Shown here in pieces: positions 25,194-34,250 of a DNA stretch of 64,000 nucleotides. The stretch is from Planctomycetaceae bacterium UBA2972 (GTDB taxonomy: Bacteria > Planctomycetota > Planctomycetia > Pirellulales > Pirellulaceae). Each line of letters starts with the position of its first letter. Positions within the stretch are counted from its first letter, which is position 1. The notes below the pieces were generated by a model, which was not told the origin of the DNA, did no database searches, and worked only from the letters and a program-made list of their open reading frames with translations. Where the stretch lies: positions 9,464 through 73,463 of the forward strand of contig DEAW01000147.1 of NCBI GenBank assembly GCA_002348315.1, read 5' to 3'. A program made the position numbers and the translations under genes.

Positions 25194-27470
25194 ATGTCAC
25201 GAGTTTTTACTTTACTGCTAGTGTTAGGATTTCTAAGCTCAGGCGAGCTTGCAGCACAGCCATTAGATAATACGAAACCGCTTACTTTCCAAGGAGACCT
25301 GGCTTCAGAGATTGTTACTGGTGCTGACAAATTCCTGCTACGTCAGTTAAAGAATACGATTGATGCTCGAAAACGCTATTGGAATCGTGATACCAGTTCC
25401 GCGGGTGCCTATGTCGACTCGGTTGCTCCCAATCGTGAGAGACTCGCTGAAATTACCGGGGTTGTTGATAGTCGCAAGTCCTTTCAGGATTTAGATGTTC
25501 TGGCGAGGACGGACGGACCTGTAGAAGCCGGCAAAAGTGAATTAGTTACTGCCTTTAACGTGAGGTGGCCTTCGGTAAGAGAGATCACCGGTGTCGGTCT
25601 GCTCTTAAAGTCAGCCAAGCCAAATGGCGGCTTTATTATTGCGATTCCTGATGCAGATCAGACTCCGGAAATGATCAGTGGATTAGCCGAAGGAATTCCA
25701 GCAAATCAACAGTTTGCTCGCCGCCTGGCTGAAAGTGGTTTTACCGTGCTTGTACCGGCAGTGATTAGTCGTGAATACGGGCCAAGAAATAACCGGGGTC
25801 GGATGACAACGCGGGAGTTTCTCTATCGCAGCAGTTATGAATTGGGCCGCCATCTGATTGGTTTTGAAATTCAGAAGGTGTTGGCATTAGTGGATTGGTG
25901 TGAAAGCAGAAATGTTCCGGATACGCGTATAGGTGTTGTAGGGTATGGAGAAGGCGGTTTAATTGCCTTATACAGTGCTGCATTAGATACGCGAATTGAT
26001 GCAGCTCTGGTCAGTGGCTATTTCGATTCCCGTCAGGATATGTGGTCTGAACCGGTCAGTCGTAATGTCTATTCTTTTCTGGATCAGTTTGGGGATGCCG
26101 AAGTGGCATCCCTGGTGGCCCCTCGCCCATTGATCATTGAAGCTGCGAAAGGCCCTGAGTTTGAGTTACCAAGTCAGGGTGGTGCTCCAGCCGTCCTGGA
26201 TACTCCGGATCCGAAAGTGGTAGGTATGGAGGTTGATCGAGCCAAAGCGCTTATTGGCAAGGATGATCTGGCTCAGATTTCACTGATCGTCAGTGGTGAT
26301 GGTCATGGAGCCTTTGCTTCAGAGAAAGCTTTACAAGCGGTTGCCCAATCCGTGATTGGAGGATCTAAAATTGTTCCGTCCGGGCCGGCTCTTCAACCTG
26401 GTGCTGTGGCCACCGATGTTAAGGCCCGAGAACATGCGCAGGCGGATGAAATTGAAGCTCACACACAGTGGCTTCTGACGGAATCGCATTTTATTCGTAA
26501 GGAGTTTTTCAAGGATCTGGATACGAGTAGCCTGGAAGCCTATGAAAAAACAGTGGAACCTTACCGCGATTATTTTCGGCACGAGACGATCGGTCATTTT
26601 GATCTGCCGATGAAAGAAATGAATCCGCGCACACGTTTAATCAAAGAAACGGAAAACTGGCGACAGTATGACGTGGTGCTGGATGTCTTCGACGATATTA
26701 TTGCTTATGGAATTTTGACTGTTCCTAAAGGAATCGCGAAAGATGAACAGCGACCTGTCGTGGTTTGTCAGCACGGGCTTGAAGGCCGACCTCAGGATGT
26801 GATCGGGGAAGAGAAATATCATATCTATTCCGCCTTTGCGACGAAGTTGGCGGACCGTGGGTTTATTACGTTTGCTCCTCAAAACCTGTATATTTTCACG
26901 GATCGCTTCCGTACGTTACAACGCAAGAGTTACCCGCAGCGAAAAACACTCTTCTCCATTATCGTGCCACAGCACCAGCAAATTGTGAATTGGCTTAAGT
27001 CTCAACCGAATGTTGATGACGACCGTATTGCCTTCTATGGCCTCTCCTACGGTGGAAAAAGCGCTATGCGTATTCCGCCGCTCGTGACGGATTATTGCCT
27101 GAGCATTTGCTCGGCGGACTTTAACGAATGGGTCTTTAAGAATGCAACGACTCAATACAATTTCAGTTATATGTTCACCGGGGAATATGAAATCTTCGAA
27201 TGGAATTTAGGTGGAAAATTCAACTATGCCGAAATGGCTTATTTGATTTGCCCGCGACCCTTCATGGTCGAACGTGGCCATTTTGATGGAGTGGGTGAAG
27301 ATCAGTGGGTTGCCTATGAATTCGGAAAAGTCCGATTCATGTATCAGGGCTTGTTGAAACTCAAAGATAAAGCGGAGATTGAGTGGTTTGATGGCCCCCA
27401 TAAAATCAACGCTGTGGAAACCTTTAATTTCCTACATAAACACTTAAACTGGCCAAAGCCAAAAGAATAA
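25194..27470 (+). CDS. Tandem alpha/beta hydrolase, N-terminal copy lacking the nucleophile
   Basis: A 758-residue exported protein (signal peptide about 1-21, ELAAQ). It holds two alpha/beta-hydrolase domains. In the first (about 100-390) the nucleophile elbow reads GYGEGG, with Glu253 where Ser is expected, and APRPLIIEAAKGPEF follows. In the second (about 420-755) the elbow is GLSYGG with Ser618, followed by CPRPFMVERGHFDGVG and FDGPHKI, which supply a plausible acid and His. The second domain resembles acetyl-xylan esterase/dienelactone hydrolase-like proteins. I infer that only the C-terminal domain is catalytic and that the first is a pseudoenzyme or binding module. Confidence 0.82.
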   Translation: MSRVFTLLLVLGFLSSGELAAQPLDNTKPLTFQGDLASEIVTGADKFLLRQLKNTIDARKRYWNRDTSSAGAYVDSVAPNRERLAEITGVVDSRKSFQDLDVLARTDGPVEAGKSELVTAFNVRWPSVREITGVGLLLKSAKPNGGFIIAIPDADQTPEMISGLAEGIPANQQFARRLAESGFTVLVPAVISREYGPRNNRGRMTTREFLYRSSYELGRHLIGFEIQKVLALVDWCESRNVPDTRIGVVGYGEGGLIALYSAALDTRIDAALVSGYFDSRQDMWSEPVSRNVYSFLDQFGDAEVASLVAPRPLIIEAAKGPEFELPSQGGAPAVLDTPDPKVVGMEVDRAKALIGKDDLAQISLIVSGDGHGAFASEKALQAVAQSVIGGSKIVPSGPALQPGAVATDVKAREHAQADEIEAHTQWLLTESHFIRKEFFKDLDTSSLEAYEKTVEPYRDYFRHETIGHFDLPMKEMNPRTRLIKETENWRQYDVVLDVFDDIIAYGILTVPKGIAKDEQRPVVVCQHGLEGRPQDVIGEEKYHIYSAFATKLADRGFITFAPQNLYIFTDRFRTLQRKSYPQRKTLFSIIVPQHQQIVNWLKSQPNVDDDRIAFYGLSYGGKSAMRIPPLVTDYCLSICSADFNEWVFKNATTQYNFSYMFTGEYEIFEWNLGGKFNYAEMAYLICPRPFMVERGHFDGVGEDQWVAYEFGKVRFMYQGLLKLKDKAEIEWFDGPHKINAVETFNFLHKHLNWPKPKE

Positions 27471-27527
27471 ACTCCGGCCTCGTTCTGTCTCTGGAAACGA
27501 GCCACTTACCATAGGATGAATATTGAA

Positions 27528-28535
27528 ATGAAAAAGTTAATTGCAATGACGCTCGCAGGTGTATTTACACTGGTCAGTGTCGTGTCTGTTCAGGCACAAG
27601 ATAAGAAAGAGTGGATCGATCCCTCCGAAGCTGCCAAAGTCCTGGATTACCAGATTCAAGGTGAATATGTTGGCGATTTTATTGAAGATGGCGAGAAGAC
27701 CAAAATTGGTTTGCAGATCATTGCACTGGGCGGCGGAAAGTTCCGCGCAGTTTCGTTCACCGGTGGACTGCCAGGTGCCGGTTGGAAACGTGGCGATAAG
27801 ACGGAATACGTCGAAGGCGCACTTAACGACCGAGGTCAGGTTGTCTTCAAGCTGGAAGATGATGAAGGAACCGCTGTCGCAACGATTAAGGATGGAAAGC
27901 TGATTGCTGCTGAGGGTGACAAATTGGTCGCCAAAATGGAAAAGGTAAATCGTCAGAGTGCCACCATGGGTATGAAGCCACCTAAAGGGGCTGTCGTTTT
28001 GTTTGACGGCACTGCCAAATCGGCTGAAAACTGGACACGTGGTGAAATCGTGTTAGGTAACCTGCTTCGTCATGACGTCGAATCGAAAGAGAAATTTAAG
28101 GATCACACACTCCATTTGGAATTCCGTACACCATTTATGCCTTACGCTCGTGGGCAGGGACGCGGTAACAGTGGCATGTACGTTCAGGGACGCTACGAAT
28201 GTCAGATACTGGATTCCTTTGGTTTGGAAGGTAAAAACAACGAATGTGGGGGAATCTACTCTATCGCGGAACCGATCGTGAATATGGCTTTGCCACCACT
28301 GGTTTGGCAAACCTACGATGTTGATTTCACGGCCGCCCGATTTGACGATGCTGGCAAGAAAATTAAAAATGCTCGCGTAACAATCAAACACAATGGTGTC
28401 GTTATTCACGACGATCTGGAACTTACTCACGGAACTCCCGGTAAGCATCCCGAAGGTCCCGACGCAGATATCATCTACCTGCAGGGACATGGTAATCCCG
28501 TTGTCTTCCGTAATGTCTGGGCTGTCAAAAAATAA
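27528..28535 (+). CDS. Exported DUF1080 (3-keto-disaccharide hydrolase family) protein
   Basis: A 335-residue protein with a signal peptide (MKKLIAMTLAGVFTLVSVVS, cleavage after VQA). Residues about 20-150 form a small beta-rich domain; residues about 155-335 match DUF1080, a concanavalin-like fold recently linked to hydrolysis of 3-keto-glycosides. Typical blocks are GAVVLFDGT, LHLEFRTPF, GNSGMYVQGRYECQILDSFG and GIYSIAEP. I use the ATG at 27528, which has AGGA 11 bases upstream; an ATG four codons earlier (27516) is possible. A strong terminator follows the stop codon. Confidence 0.82.
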   Translation: MKKLIAMTLAGVFTLVSVVSVQAQDKKEWIDPSEAAKVLDYQIQGEYVGDFIEDGEKTKIGLQIIALGGGKFRAVSFTGGLPGAGWKRGDKTEYVEGALNDRGQVVFKLEDDEGTAVATIKDGKLIAAEGDKLVAKMEKVNRQSATMGMKPPKGAVVLFDGTAKSAENWTRGEIVLGNLLRHDVESKEKFKDHTLHLEFRTPFMPYARGQGRGNSGMYVQGRYECQILDSFGLEGKNNECGGIYSIAEPIVNMALPPLVWQTYDVDFTAARFDDAGKKIKNARVTIKHNGVVIHDDLELTHGTPGKHPEGPDADIIYLQGHGNPVVFRNVWAVKK

Positions 28536-28559
28536 GTCCTGACAACTCTGTCCATTCAT

Positions 28560-28602
28560 AACAGCCTTCGCAATCACGTGTTTTGCGGAGGCTGTTTTTT
28601 TT
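28560..28602 (+). terminator. Rho-independent terminator after the DUF1080 gene
   Basis: A 14-base-pair stem with one mismatch (28560-28573 with 28583-28596), a 9-base loop, and a run of eight T from 28595. It is well placed 24 bases after the DUF1080 stop. The opposite strand has no comparable T tract, so it serves the plus-strand genes. Confidence 0.88.
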
Positions 28603-28606
28603 ATGT

Positions 28607-29560
28607 TTATAGCTCCTGATATATCCCACACTGTTCACACCACAAGCTGGTATCGAAGAACCGAGTCATTTGAAACTGCTGTAACTGAGGGTGAACCCGT
28701 TCCCAGGGTATGATTTTGTGAATCAGCCAGTCATAGAGTTGTGCATTATCAAAATGCTTGCAGCGCTTGAATTCGACTCCGACGACACTTAGCCGCCCGA
28801 GGATTTCGAGCACCTTATCCTGCAGCTCGTCCGGACTCATGTCCTCAGCTCTGGGTGTTTGAATCGGTGGTTCGAGCAACTCACAGAGGGGGACATTTTT
28901 TTCCTGAGAACTGATCTCTTTCATGAACTCGACCATGCGATGTTTAGGCCCCTCTTCTAAGCGATGCACCATGGTTTGGATTTGAAACTCGGCCAGATTC
29001 TCGAGTTGTGCTTCGGATGGCATTTTAACGGAGATCAGATATTCACCGTTGTCTTCACGATAAGCCTGATCGATTTGTTCAAGTCGTTCATTGATGCTGT
29101 TACGAAATCGGGCAGGGAACATCGCTTCCGGTAACGTCTCACTTTGCCTCAATTCAGCGTCATTCCACTGGACGTCGAGCTGAGCCTGCTCGATGGCAAG
29201 ATCAACAATGCCATCCTTTGATTCCCAAACAAGTTGAAAGTTACAGCTGTAGGAACCATCCACTCGCAATTCGACGTTGTTGTGGTTAAACAGAGGTGGC
29301 TCCACATCACGGATCATCAGCGAAATCAGATCACCAAATTGGATCGGTTGGATCCCGGTGGGTAAATCGCCTTCATGCCCGACCGGCTTTCCGGGGCTGA
29401 AAGTTATACGGCAACCGGCCATGGGAGTCGGTTGGTTTGAATTGAGTTCGAATCGCACCAACGTATCCTGTTGGTGCAGTTGCAGCCAACCTTCGACACG
29501 ATGGGTGTCAGAAATCGTCAATTCGCCTTGTTGGATGAGGTGACCGAGGTGGTAAATCAT
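28607..29560 (-). CDS. Hypothetical protein with C-terminal Cys pair
   Basis: A 317-residue protein I do not recognise. There is no signal peptide or membrane segment. The N-terminal half looks beta-rich (MIYHLGHLIQQGELTISD, then VRFELNSNQP). A glutamate-rich helical middle follows (about 160-215). Near the C-terminus is a Cys in FKRCKHFDNAQLYDWLIHK, and the last residues contain WCEQCG. The WCEQCG pair together with the Cys and His upstream could bind a metal. The gene stands alone between a plus-strand terminator and the serine hydrolase gene, whose stop lies 131 bases upstream of its start. Confidence 0.65.
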   Translation of the reverse strand: MIYHLGHLIQQGELTISDTHRVEGWLQLHQQDTLVRFELNSNQPTPMAGCRITFSPGKPVGHEGDLPTGIQPIQFGDLISLMIRDVEPPLFNHNNVELRVDGSYSCNFQLVWESKDGIVDLAIEQAQLDVQWNDAELRQSETLPEAMFPARFRNSINERLEQIDQAYREDNGEYLISVKMPSEAQLENLAEFQIQTMVHRLEEGPKHRMVEFMKEISSQEKNVPLCELLEPPIQTPRAEDMSPDELQDKVLEILGRLSVVGVEFKRCKHFDNAQLYDWLIHKIIPWERVHPQLQQFQMTRFFDTSLWCEQCGIYQEL

Positions 29561-29691
29561 CAGCTGGTTCCTTCGCTTTTTATTCAGCTGAATGAACCTT
29601 AGAGCAGACTGTTGATGATTATGGGTAGTCCTGAGAACGCGGCAATGATTTGGTGAATTTCAGTGACAACAAAGTGTCACGAAAAAGGCAA

Positions 29692-31770
29692 TTACCAACC
29701 GCTGGGTTTGATTCGGATATTTCGGAATTCAGCTCTGGTATTCCAGCTAACCAGTCCAAAGGGTCGGGCTGGTTCCTGTTCCCACCAGATGTCGAATTTA
29801 TGTTCTTTCGTTTTTACGTTGGCATATTCAGCGTTATCAATCCACACCTGAATACGCTCTTCGCTGACTCGCAGGGTGATTTTGTACCAGCGATTGTCTT
29901 CGACTTCCAGGTAACTGGTTGTTTCATTTTCGACAGCTGCCATCGTGTCAATATTCGATAGCCCCACAACTCCTCCGCCCCAGCCACCAATGACGAGTGT
30001 GCAAAAGGTGTCATGAATGGGGAATGTCAATCCGCAGAAAAAATCATTGCCGTCAACGCGACGAGCCTCCAGTTCGACTTCATAATTCATTTTCGGAAAT
30101 GGGCCGGCGACTTTAATGCCGGAGGCCGGACTACCTTTTCCAAGCTGGATGACTCCGTCGTTCACCTGAATGCTGCCGTGATTCTTGAAATCGTATTTTT
30201 TAACGATTTCCCAACCGTCCAGATTCCGACCATTAAACAAAGTTTGCTGGCTCCCGACAGTCGAGATTTTTTTAAGTGTGGTGTAGTGGCTCAACCCGTA
30301 ATAAGCACGTGGTATCACTTTTTCTCCGCCAATCCACCGGGTCGACATGTTCGTCACGGCTTCCACCGCGCCGGTCAACTGCCCGTTTCTAATGGTGAGT
30401 CGCAATCGTAAACGATGTTTTACTCGTGACGTATCCGAGGTTTGTAGATCTCCATTGAGCATGCCGGTAAACAGCCCCTCGGTCAGTTTGGGATCAGATA
30501 CCAACGTGACAAGCTGTCCTTCGAGCCGGGCACGACACGACCCATCGTTACCAATCCATAGCTGTAATTGACGCGGGCCTTCGTATGTCTGTATCTCTCC
30601 GACCCAGGTTCCCTGCAATTCGGGCGAGGGATTGAAAGCGGGAGTGCTACGGCGACGAGGACGAAGCAATAAGTTGGGATGGTCATAGGGATAGTCATCA
30701 AGGGTTTCGGAAAGGATCTTCTTCACCGTCCGGTGTGGAAGATTACTTTCCGTGTTACTCAAACAAACGACACCCAGATTATGTTCAGGGACAAGTGTCA
30801 GGCGAGTTGCTACGCCAGGCATGCCACCTGTATGACTGACAATATAGTGTTCGCCGGTTTCAATCAGCCACCCCATGCCATAGCCTCGATTTGTTCCGAC
30901 TTGTGCCGTTGGTTCCTTCATCTGCTGCACCCACTTTGGTTCCAGTACTTCCTGAAAAGCATCTTCCAAATGGAGTAAGGCAAATCGAGCGAGGTCATAA
31001 GCGGAGGCATACACCGCTGAACCTCCATCGTGATCAAACTCATAGAGTGGGATGGCGGCACCCTGGCGATCATATCGAACGGCTACATTTTTTTGTTTAA
31101 CGGCAGGCAGTCCAATGAAACTATGTTCCATGGCCAGAGCGTCAAATACGTGCTGCTGAGTGTATTCCGCATACGTCTGGTCGGACTGACGCGCGATTAT
31201 GTAATCCAGAATGCCATAGCCGAGGTTACAGTAATAATAAGATTCCGCCGGAGGCCGTGTGGTAATGCCGTAATGATCGATGGTGGTGTCACGATCAGGA
31301 ACGGGATAACCATCGACTCCGTAGTAAAACTGATAATGCAGGCCGAGCCCGGAAGTGTGGTTCAGCAATTGTCGGACAGTGACGGCATCATCTTCTCCAA
31401 ACCGGTTCTTTATTTTCGCTTTGCCCAAATAAGTATTCGCCGGCTGATCGACATCCAGTTTCCCTGCTGCTACGAGTTTCTGAATAGCGGTTGCCGTGAT
31501 GGGTTTAGAGATCGATGCAATGGAATAGGAAGTGTGCTCGTTCGCCCGGCGCCGCTTCTCTTTATCACTCCAGCCAAAACCGTCGGCAAAGACAATCTCA
31601 CCATCTTTCACAACGGCGACCGCTAAACCGGGATCACCCGTGTAATCGAGTTGTCTTTCGATCCATCCGGAGATCTCATCAAAGTCAGGTTCTTTTGCAT
31701 CGACCGTCATAGGGGACTCCAAACTAAAAAGCAGTCCTGTCAGGGCCACTGCCATGAAGAGAAATCGCAT
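29692..31770 (-). CDS. Serine hydrolase (beta-lactamase family) fused to a DUF1080-like domain
   Basis: A 692-residue exported protein (signal peptide about 1-25). Residues about 30-350 match the class C beta-lactamase/CubicO serine hydrolase fold: SISKP as the S-x-x-K motif near residue 85, YCNLGYG as Y-x-N near 180, and SHTGG in place of the K-T-G triad. A linker of about 150 residues follows, with a small beta domain. Residues about 510-690 resemble DUF1080/LamG-like folds (TLFNGRNLDGWEIV, GNDFFCGLTFP, WYKITLRVSEERIQVWIDN). Such enzymes cleave peptides or esters; no substrate can be named. I infer a secreted enzyme whose DUF1080-like domain binds or acts on carbohydrate. Confidence 0.82.
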   Translation of the reverse strand: MRFLFMAVALTGLLFSLESPMTVDAKEPDFDEISGWIERQLDYTGDPGLAVAVVKDGEIVFADGFGWSDKEKRRRANEHTSYSIASISKPITATAIQKLVAAGKLDVDQPANTYLGKAKIKNRFGEDDAVTVRQLLNHTSGLGLHYQFYYGVDGYPVPDRDTTIDHYGITTRPPAESYYYCNLGYGILDYIIARQSDQTYAEYTQQHVFDALAMEHSFIGLPAVKQKNVAVRYDRQGAAIPLYEFDHDGGSAVYASAYDLARFALLHLEDAFQEVLEPKWVQQMKEPTAQVGTNRGYGMGWLIETGEHYIVSHTGGMPGVATRLTLVPEHNLGVVCLSNTESNLPHRTVKKILSETLDDYPYDHPNLLLRPRRRSTPAFNPSPELQGTWVGEIQTYEGPRQLQLWIGNDGSCRARLEGQLVTLVSDPKLTEGLFTGMLNGDLQTSDTSRVKHRLRLRLTIRNGQLTGAVEAVTNMSTRWIGGEKVIPRAYYGLSHYTTLKKISTVGSQQTLFNGRNLDGWEIVKKYDFKNHGSIQVNDGVIQLGKGSPASGIKVAGPFPKMNYEVELEARRVDGNDFFCGLTFPIHDTFCTLVIGGWGGGVVGLSNIDTMAAVENETTSYLEVEDNRWYKITLRVSEERIQVWIDNAEYANVKTKEHKFDIWWEQEPARPFGLVSWNTRAEFRNIRIKPSGW

Positions 31771-31815
31771 CGGGTTACTCCGTGAAAGCCAATTCGTTGC
31801 GTTGGATACTGGAGA

Positions 31816-32583
31816 TTATACCCTCTTGAGGATGACCACGACGTCTTCGGTGTGTCGATCGATCCGAATCGGTTGGTTTAGATCGTAGCCAAAGTCATAG
31901 GCGGCAGCGATTTTGAATTCAGGAACGCCACTTAATAACTGCTTTTCAAACTGCACATGCGAATAAGTGCGGAAATTGAATTCGTCCTCAAGCACCTGAT
32001 GTTGGGTTGGTGTCCAAACGTCGTACCGCATATGAAATCGTTCATAGCGTTGCTTGAGATTACGCTCTACCAGCCACATACTCGTTTGCACACAGAGGTG
32101 TCCACGTCGAGCAATCCAGGATTCCTCTTCGATTGGTTCTCCGACCTGAGGGCAGAGATGAAGCCCCAGAATGTATACTCCACCTTTGCGAATGGCCCGG
32201 GCCATACACTTCAAATGATCGTGAGCCTGTTGATGAGTTTCCAGATGGCGAAAACTGTTAATGGTATTGAACGCGGCACTGTATTTTTTCCGGACTTTAA
32301 AATCGGTCATGTCACCGACCCAGGCTGAATTCCGGAATCCATGTTTTTTTAAGCGGCGGTTACAGTAGTCGACGGCCTTTTCGCTAAGGTCTAATCCATC
32401 GACCTGAAAGCCGGCTCGCTCGAGCCTAAACATTAAGCGGCCCGTTCCGCAGGCGGGTTCCAATAGCCGTTTCGCAGTACCGGACATATGTTTCTCAAAG
32501 GCACCGGTCAAAAAATCGAATTCGGCTTTCCAGTCAGAGCCGTAGACCAGGTCGTAGTAGCGAGGGTAATCGTAAAGTGACAT
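31816..32583 (-). CDS. Class I SAM-dependent methyltransferase
   Basis: A 255-residue cytoplasmic protein. Motif I for S-adenosylmethionine is LLEPACGTGRL near residues 40-50; the acidic residue ending strand 2 lies in VDGLDLSEKAVDYCNRRL, and AAFNTINSFRHL fits motif III. This is the Rossmann-like fold of small-molecule or general methyltransferases; the acceptor is unknown. It starts 3 bases after the GNAT gene stop and is probably in one transcript with it. The next gene, the serine hydrolase, starts 45 bases further down. Confidence 0.86.
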   Translation of the reverse strand: MSLYDYPRYYDLVYGSDWKAEFDFLTGAFEKHMSGTAKRLLEPACGTGRLMFRLERAGFQVDGLDLSEKAVDYCNRRLKKHGFRNSAWVGDMTDFKVRKKYSAAFNTINSFRHLETHQQAHDHLKCMARAIRKGGVYILGLHLCPQVGEPIEEESWIARRGHLCVQTSMWLVERNLKQRYERFHMRYDVWTPTQHQVLEDEFNFRTYSHVQFEKQLLSGVPEFKIAAAYDFGYDLNQPIRIDRHTEDVVVILKRV

Positions 32584-32586
32584 GGT

Positions 32587-33027
32587 CTAGTCGAATTGTT
32601 TGAGATCATAGGCAAACTGAGCGATGTCATCGCGGTGTCGAAACCCGAGATGTTTCCAGAATTCTTTGGCCGGACAGTGATCATCGAGAGTAAACAGTGT
32701 GACGCGTTGGATCGCGAGTGATTTCAAGTGAGCAAGACAGTGTTCGACCATGGCACGTCCCACACCACGTCCTCGAGCCAATACGGTCACTGCGGCGTGA
32801 TACATGTAGCCTCGACGCCCGTCATGCCCGCAGAGGATTGCTCCGAGTAACGTGCCGTCATCTTCGGCAACAATGCTACAGTTTGGATTGCGTTCGAGAA
32901 ATCGATCGAGCTCTTCAGCGGACTCCAATTGGCTCAGGCCGTCAGTGCGACGCCACAGCGAAGTGACCTGTTCAAAGTCTGCTATGGTCAGCGGGCGTAG
33001 CTGAAAGGACGGAGCAGGGGAATTCAT
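32587..33027 (-). CDS. GNAT family N-acetyltransferase
   Basis: A 146-residue acetyltransferase. The acetyl-CoA motif A is visible near residues 80-96 (AVTVLARGRGVGRAMVEH), containing R-x-x-G-x-G, and the C-terminal AKEFWKHLGFRHRDD matches motif B. It resembles small RimI-like and YpeA-like enzymes; the target is unknown. It starts 27 bases after the topoisomerase VI A-subunit gene and ends 3 bases before the methyltransferase gene, so the four genes from 36344 to 31816 may be one operon. Confidence 0.87.
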   Translation of the reverse strand: MNSPAPSFQLRPLTIADFEQVTSLWRRTDGLSQLESAEELDRFLERNPNCSIVAEDDGTLLGAILCGHDGRRGYMYHAAVTVLARGRGVGRAMVEHCLAHLKSLAIQRVTLFTLDDHCPAKEFWKHLGFRHRDDIAQFAYDLKQFD

Positions 33028-33054
33028 TGGGTTGATGCCTGTCTGCTACTGGGA

Positions 33055-34209
33055 CTAGTCCAGAAAATTAGCTTCTGCCAGTCGTTCGGGCACGTACTCC
33101 TGAGTGACATAACTAATGTCTTTGGAAATGAGTGCTTCGACTTCCAGCTTAAAGCCATTGCTGAGCATTTTCTGGATTTCTTTTTGCCAACGTTTTTTCT
33201 TTTCAAACCACGGATACTTGGCGATTTGATTGGCTCGTTTAATATCGTTGTCGCTGAGTTTAATCGTGACGCTTGGATTGAGTTCACACAATTCATAGTC
33301 CCGGCTGCGTAAACCGATAAACTTCGCGCCGGGAATCGCCATACGTCGGGATTCATAAGCCAGGTTAATCGAGCCCTGTTTAATCACACTATAGATGTAA
33401 TATCCCCAGGGGTCGTTATCGAGCAGGCAGAAGATCGGCAGCCCCAATTCGTTATGCATGCGGCTTAACAACCGTCGCACACCGCGTGGAGGCTGACCGT
33501 TTCCATGAGTCAGAATGCAGTTATGTTCTTTCCAGAATTTGTCTTCGTTGAACCGTCGCCAGACCGTATCTTTTTCGACGTGCAGGATAAAGTCGGCATC
33601 ACAGTTCACAAATTGCATCACCTCTTCTTCCACAATCGAAGGAATTGCATATCCGCCGGAGCCCATGCGTGAACAGTCGATTTCATCACCCGAGTCAATC
33701 AGCTGAATATTGCCGACCATGGCACCCCGGTTGGAGGCATAGACATGTAGCTCTTCACGCAGGGCATTCAAAGTGACTTCCACATCTTCAATCACCGGGT
33801 CACAATCACCCTGATCGTTAAACGTCTCTTCTTTCGTTCCTTCGATCGTGTGCTTGAGTAGGTAGTAGAGACCACGAATGCTGGTCGTCTTGCCCTGTTC
33901 GATGAGTTCCTTACAGCCACGACCGACCAGCAGAGTCTGCATATAGGTACGGGCCTGAGAGAGATTGAACAGCTCGCGTTTATTCTTCGAGCTTCCCATC
34001 TCGATGATCTTCTTAGTGGGACTGTATTTTACGTTCGACAAACTGCGGGAAGGGACTTCGATATACGGAGCGCGCCCCCGGCTTGCCTGCCGCACAACGC
34101 CATCGGCAAGTCCAATGAGTGATTTGAGAGTCTTCTTATCTTTGGCTGTCAGTTTCGCCTTCCGAGCTTGCTGAGCCGGAGTCGGTCGCTTTGCCTTTTT
34201 CTTTGCCAT
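33055..34209 (-). CDS. top6A: DNA topoisomerase VI subunit A (Spo11-like)
   Basis: A 384-residue protein matching the A subunit of type IIB topoisomerase, which cuts both DNA strands with an active-site tyrosine and, with subunit B, passes another duplex through. The basic N-terminus (MAKKKAKRPTPAQQARKAK) is followed by the 5Y-CAP domain: TSIRGLYYLLKH (109-120) contains the likely catalytic Tyr116. The usual acidic residue after the Arg is Gly113 here. The Toprim domain has Glu212 in LHVEKD and the DxD pair Asp264/Asp266 in LLDNDPWGYYIYS, the metal site. Length is close to archaeal Top6A (about 370-390). The ATG has GAGG 7 bases upstream. It lies 41 bases downstream of the B-subunit gene. Confidence 0.93.
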   Translation of the reverse strand: MAKKKAKRPTPAQQARKAKLTAKDKKTLKSLIGLADGVVRQASRGRAPYIEVPSRSLSNVKYSPTKKIIEMGSSKNKRELFNLSQARTYMQTLLVGRGCKELIEQGKTTSIRGLYYLLKHTIEGTKEETFNDQGDCDPVIEDVEVTLNALREELHVYASNRGAMVGNIQLIDSGDEIDCSRMGSGGYAIPSIVEEEVMQFVNCDADFILHVEKDTVWRRFNEDKFWKEHNCILTHGNGQPPRGVRRLLSRMHNELGLPIFCLLDNDPWGYYIYSVIKQGSINLAYESRRMAIPGAKFIGLRSRDYELCELNPSVTIKLSDNDIKRANQIAKYPWFEKKKRWQKEIQKMLSNGFKLEVEALISKDISYVTQEYVPERLAEANFLD

Positions 34210-34250
34210 CGCTTACCTCTGCTGATGCAGGATCTATCAGACGCCTAAAT

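Noticed and set aside
28053..28631. A 192-codon open frame on the minus strand
   Set aside because: It lies antisense to the DUF1080 gene, whose sequence matches a known family; no start site or domain supports the opposite frame.
29663..29680. Hairpin GTGACA/TGTCAC after the serine hydrolase gene, considered as a terminator
   Set aside because: There is no T tract after the stem on the minus strand, and 6 base pairs are few.
31030..31626. A 198-codon open frame on the plus strand
   Set aside because: It is opposite the serine hydrolase domain with its clear S-x-x-K and Y-x-N motifs; it is a shadow of that codon usage.
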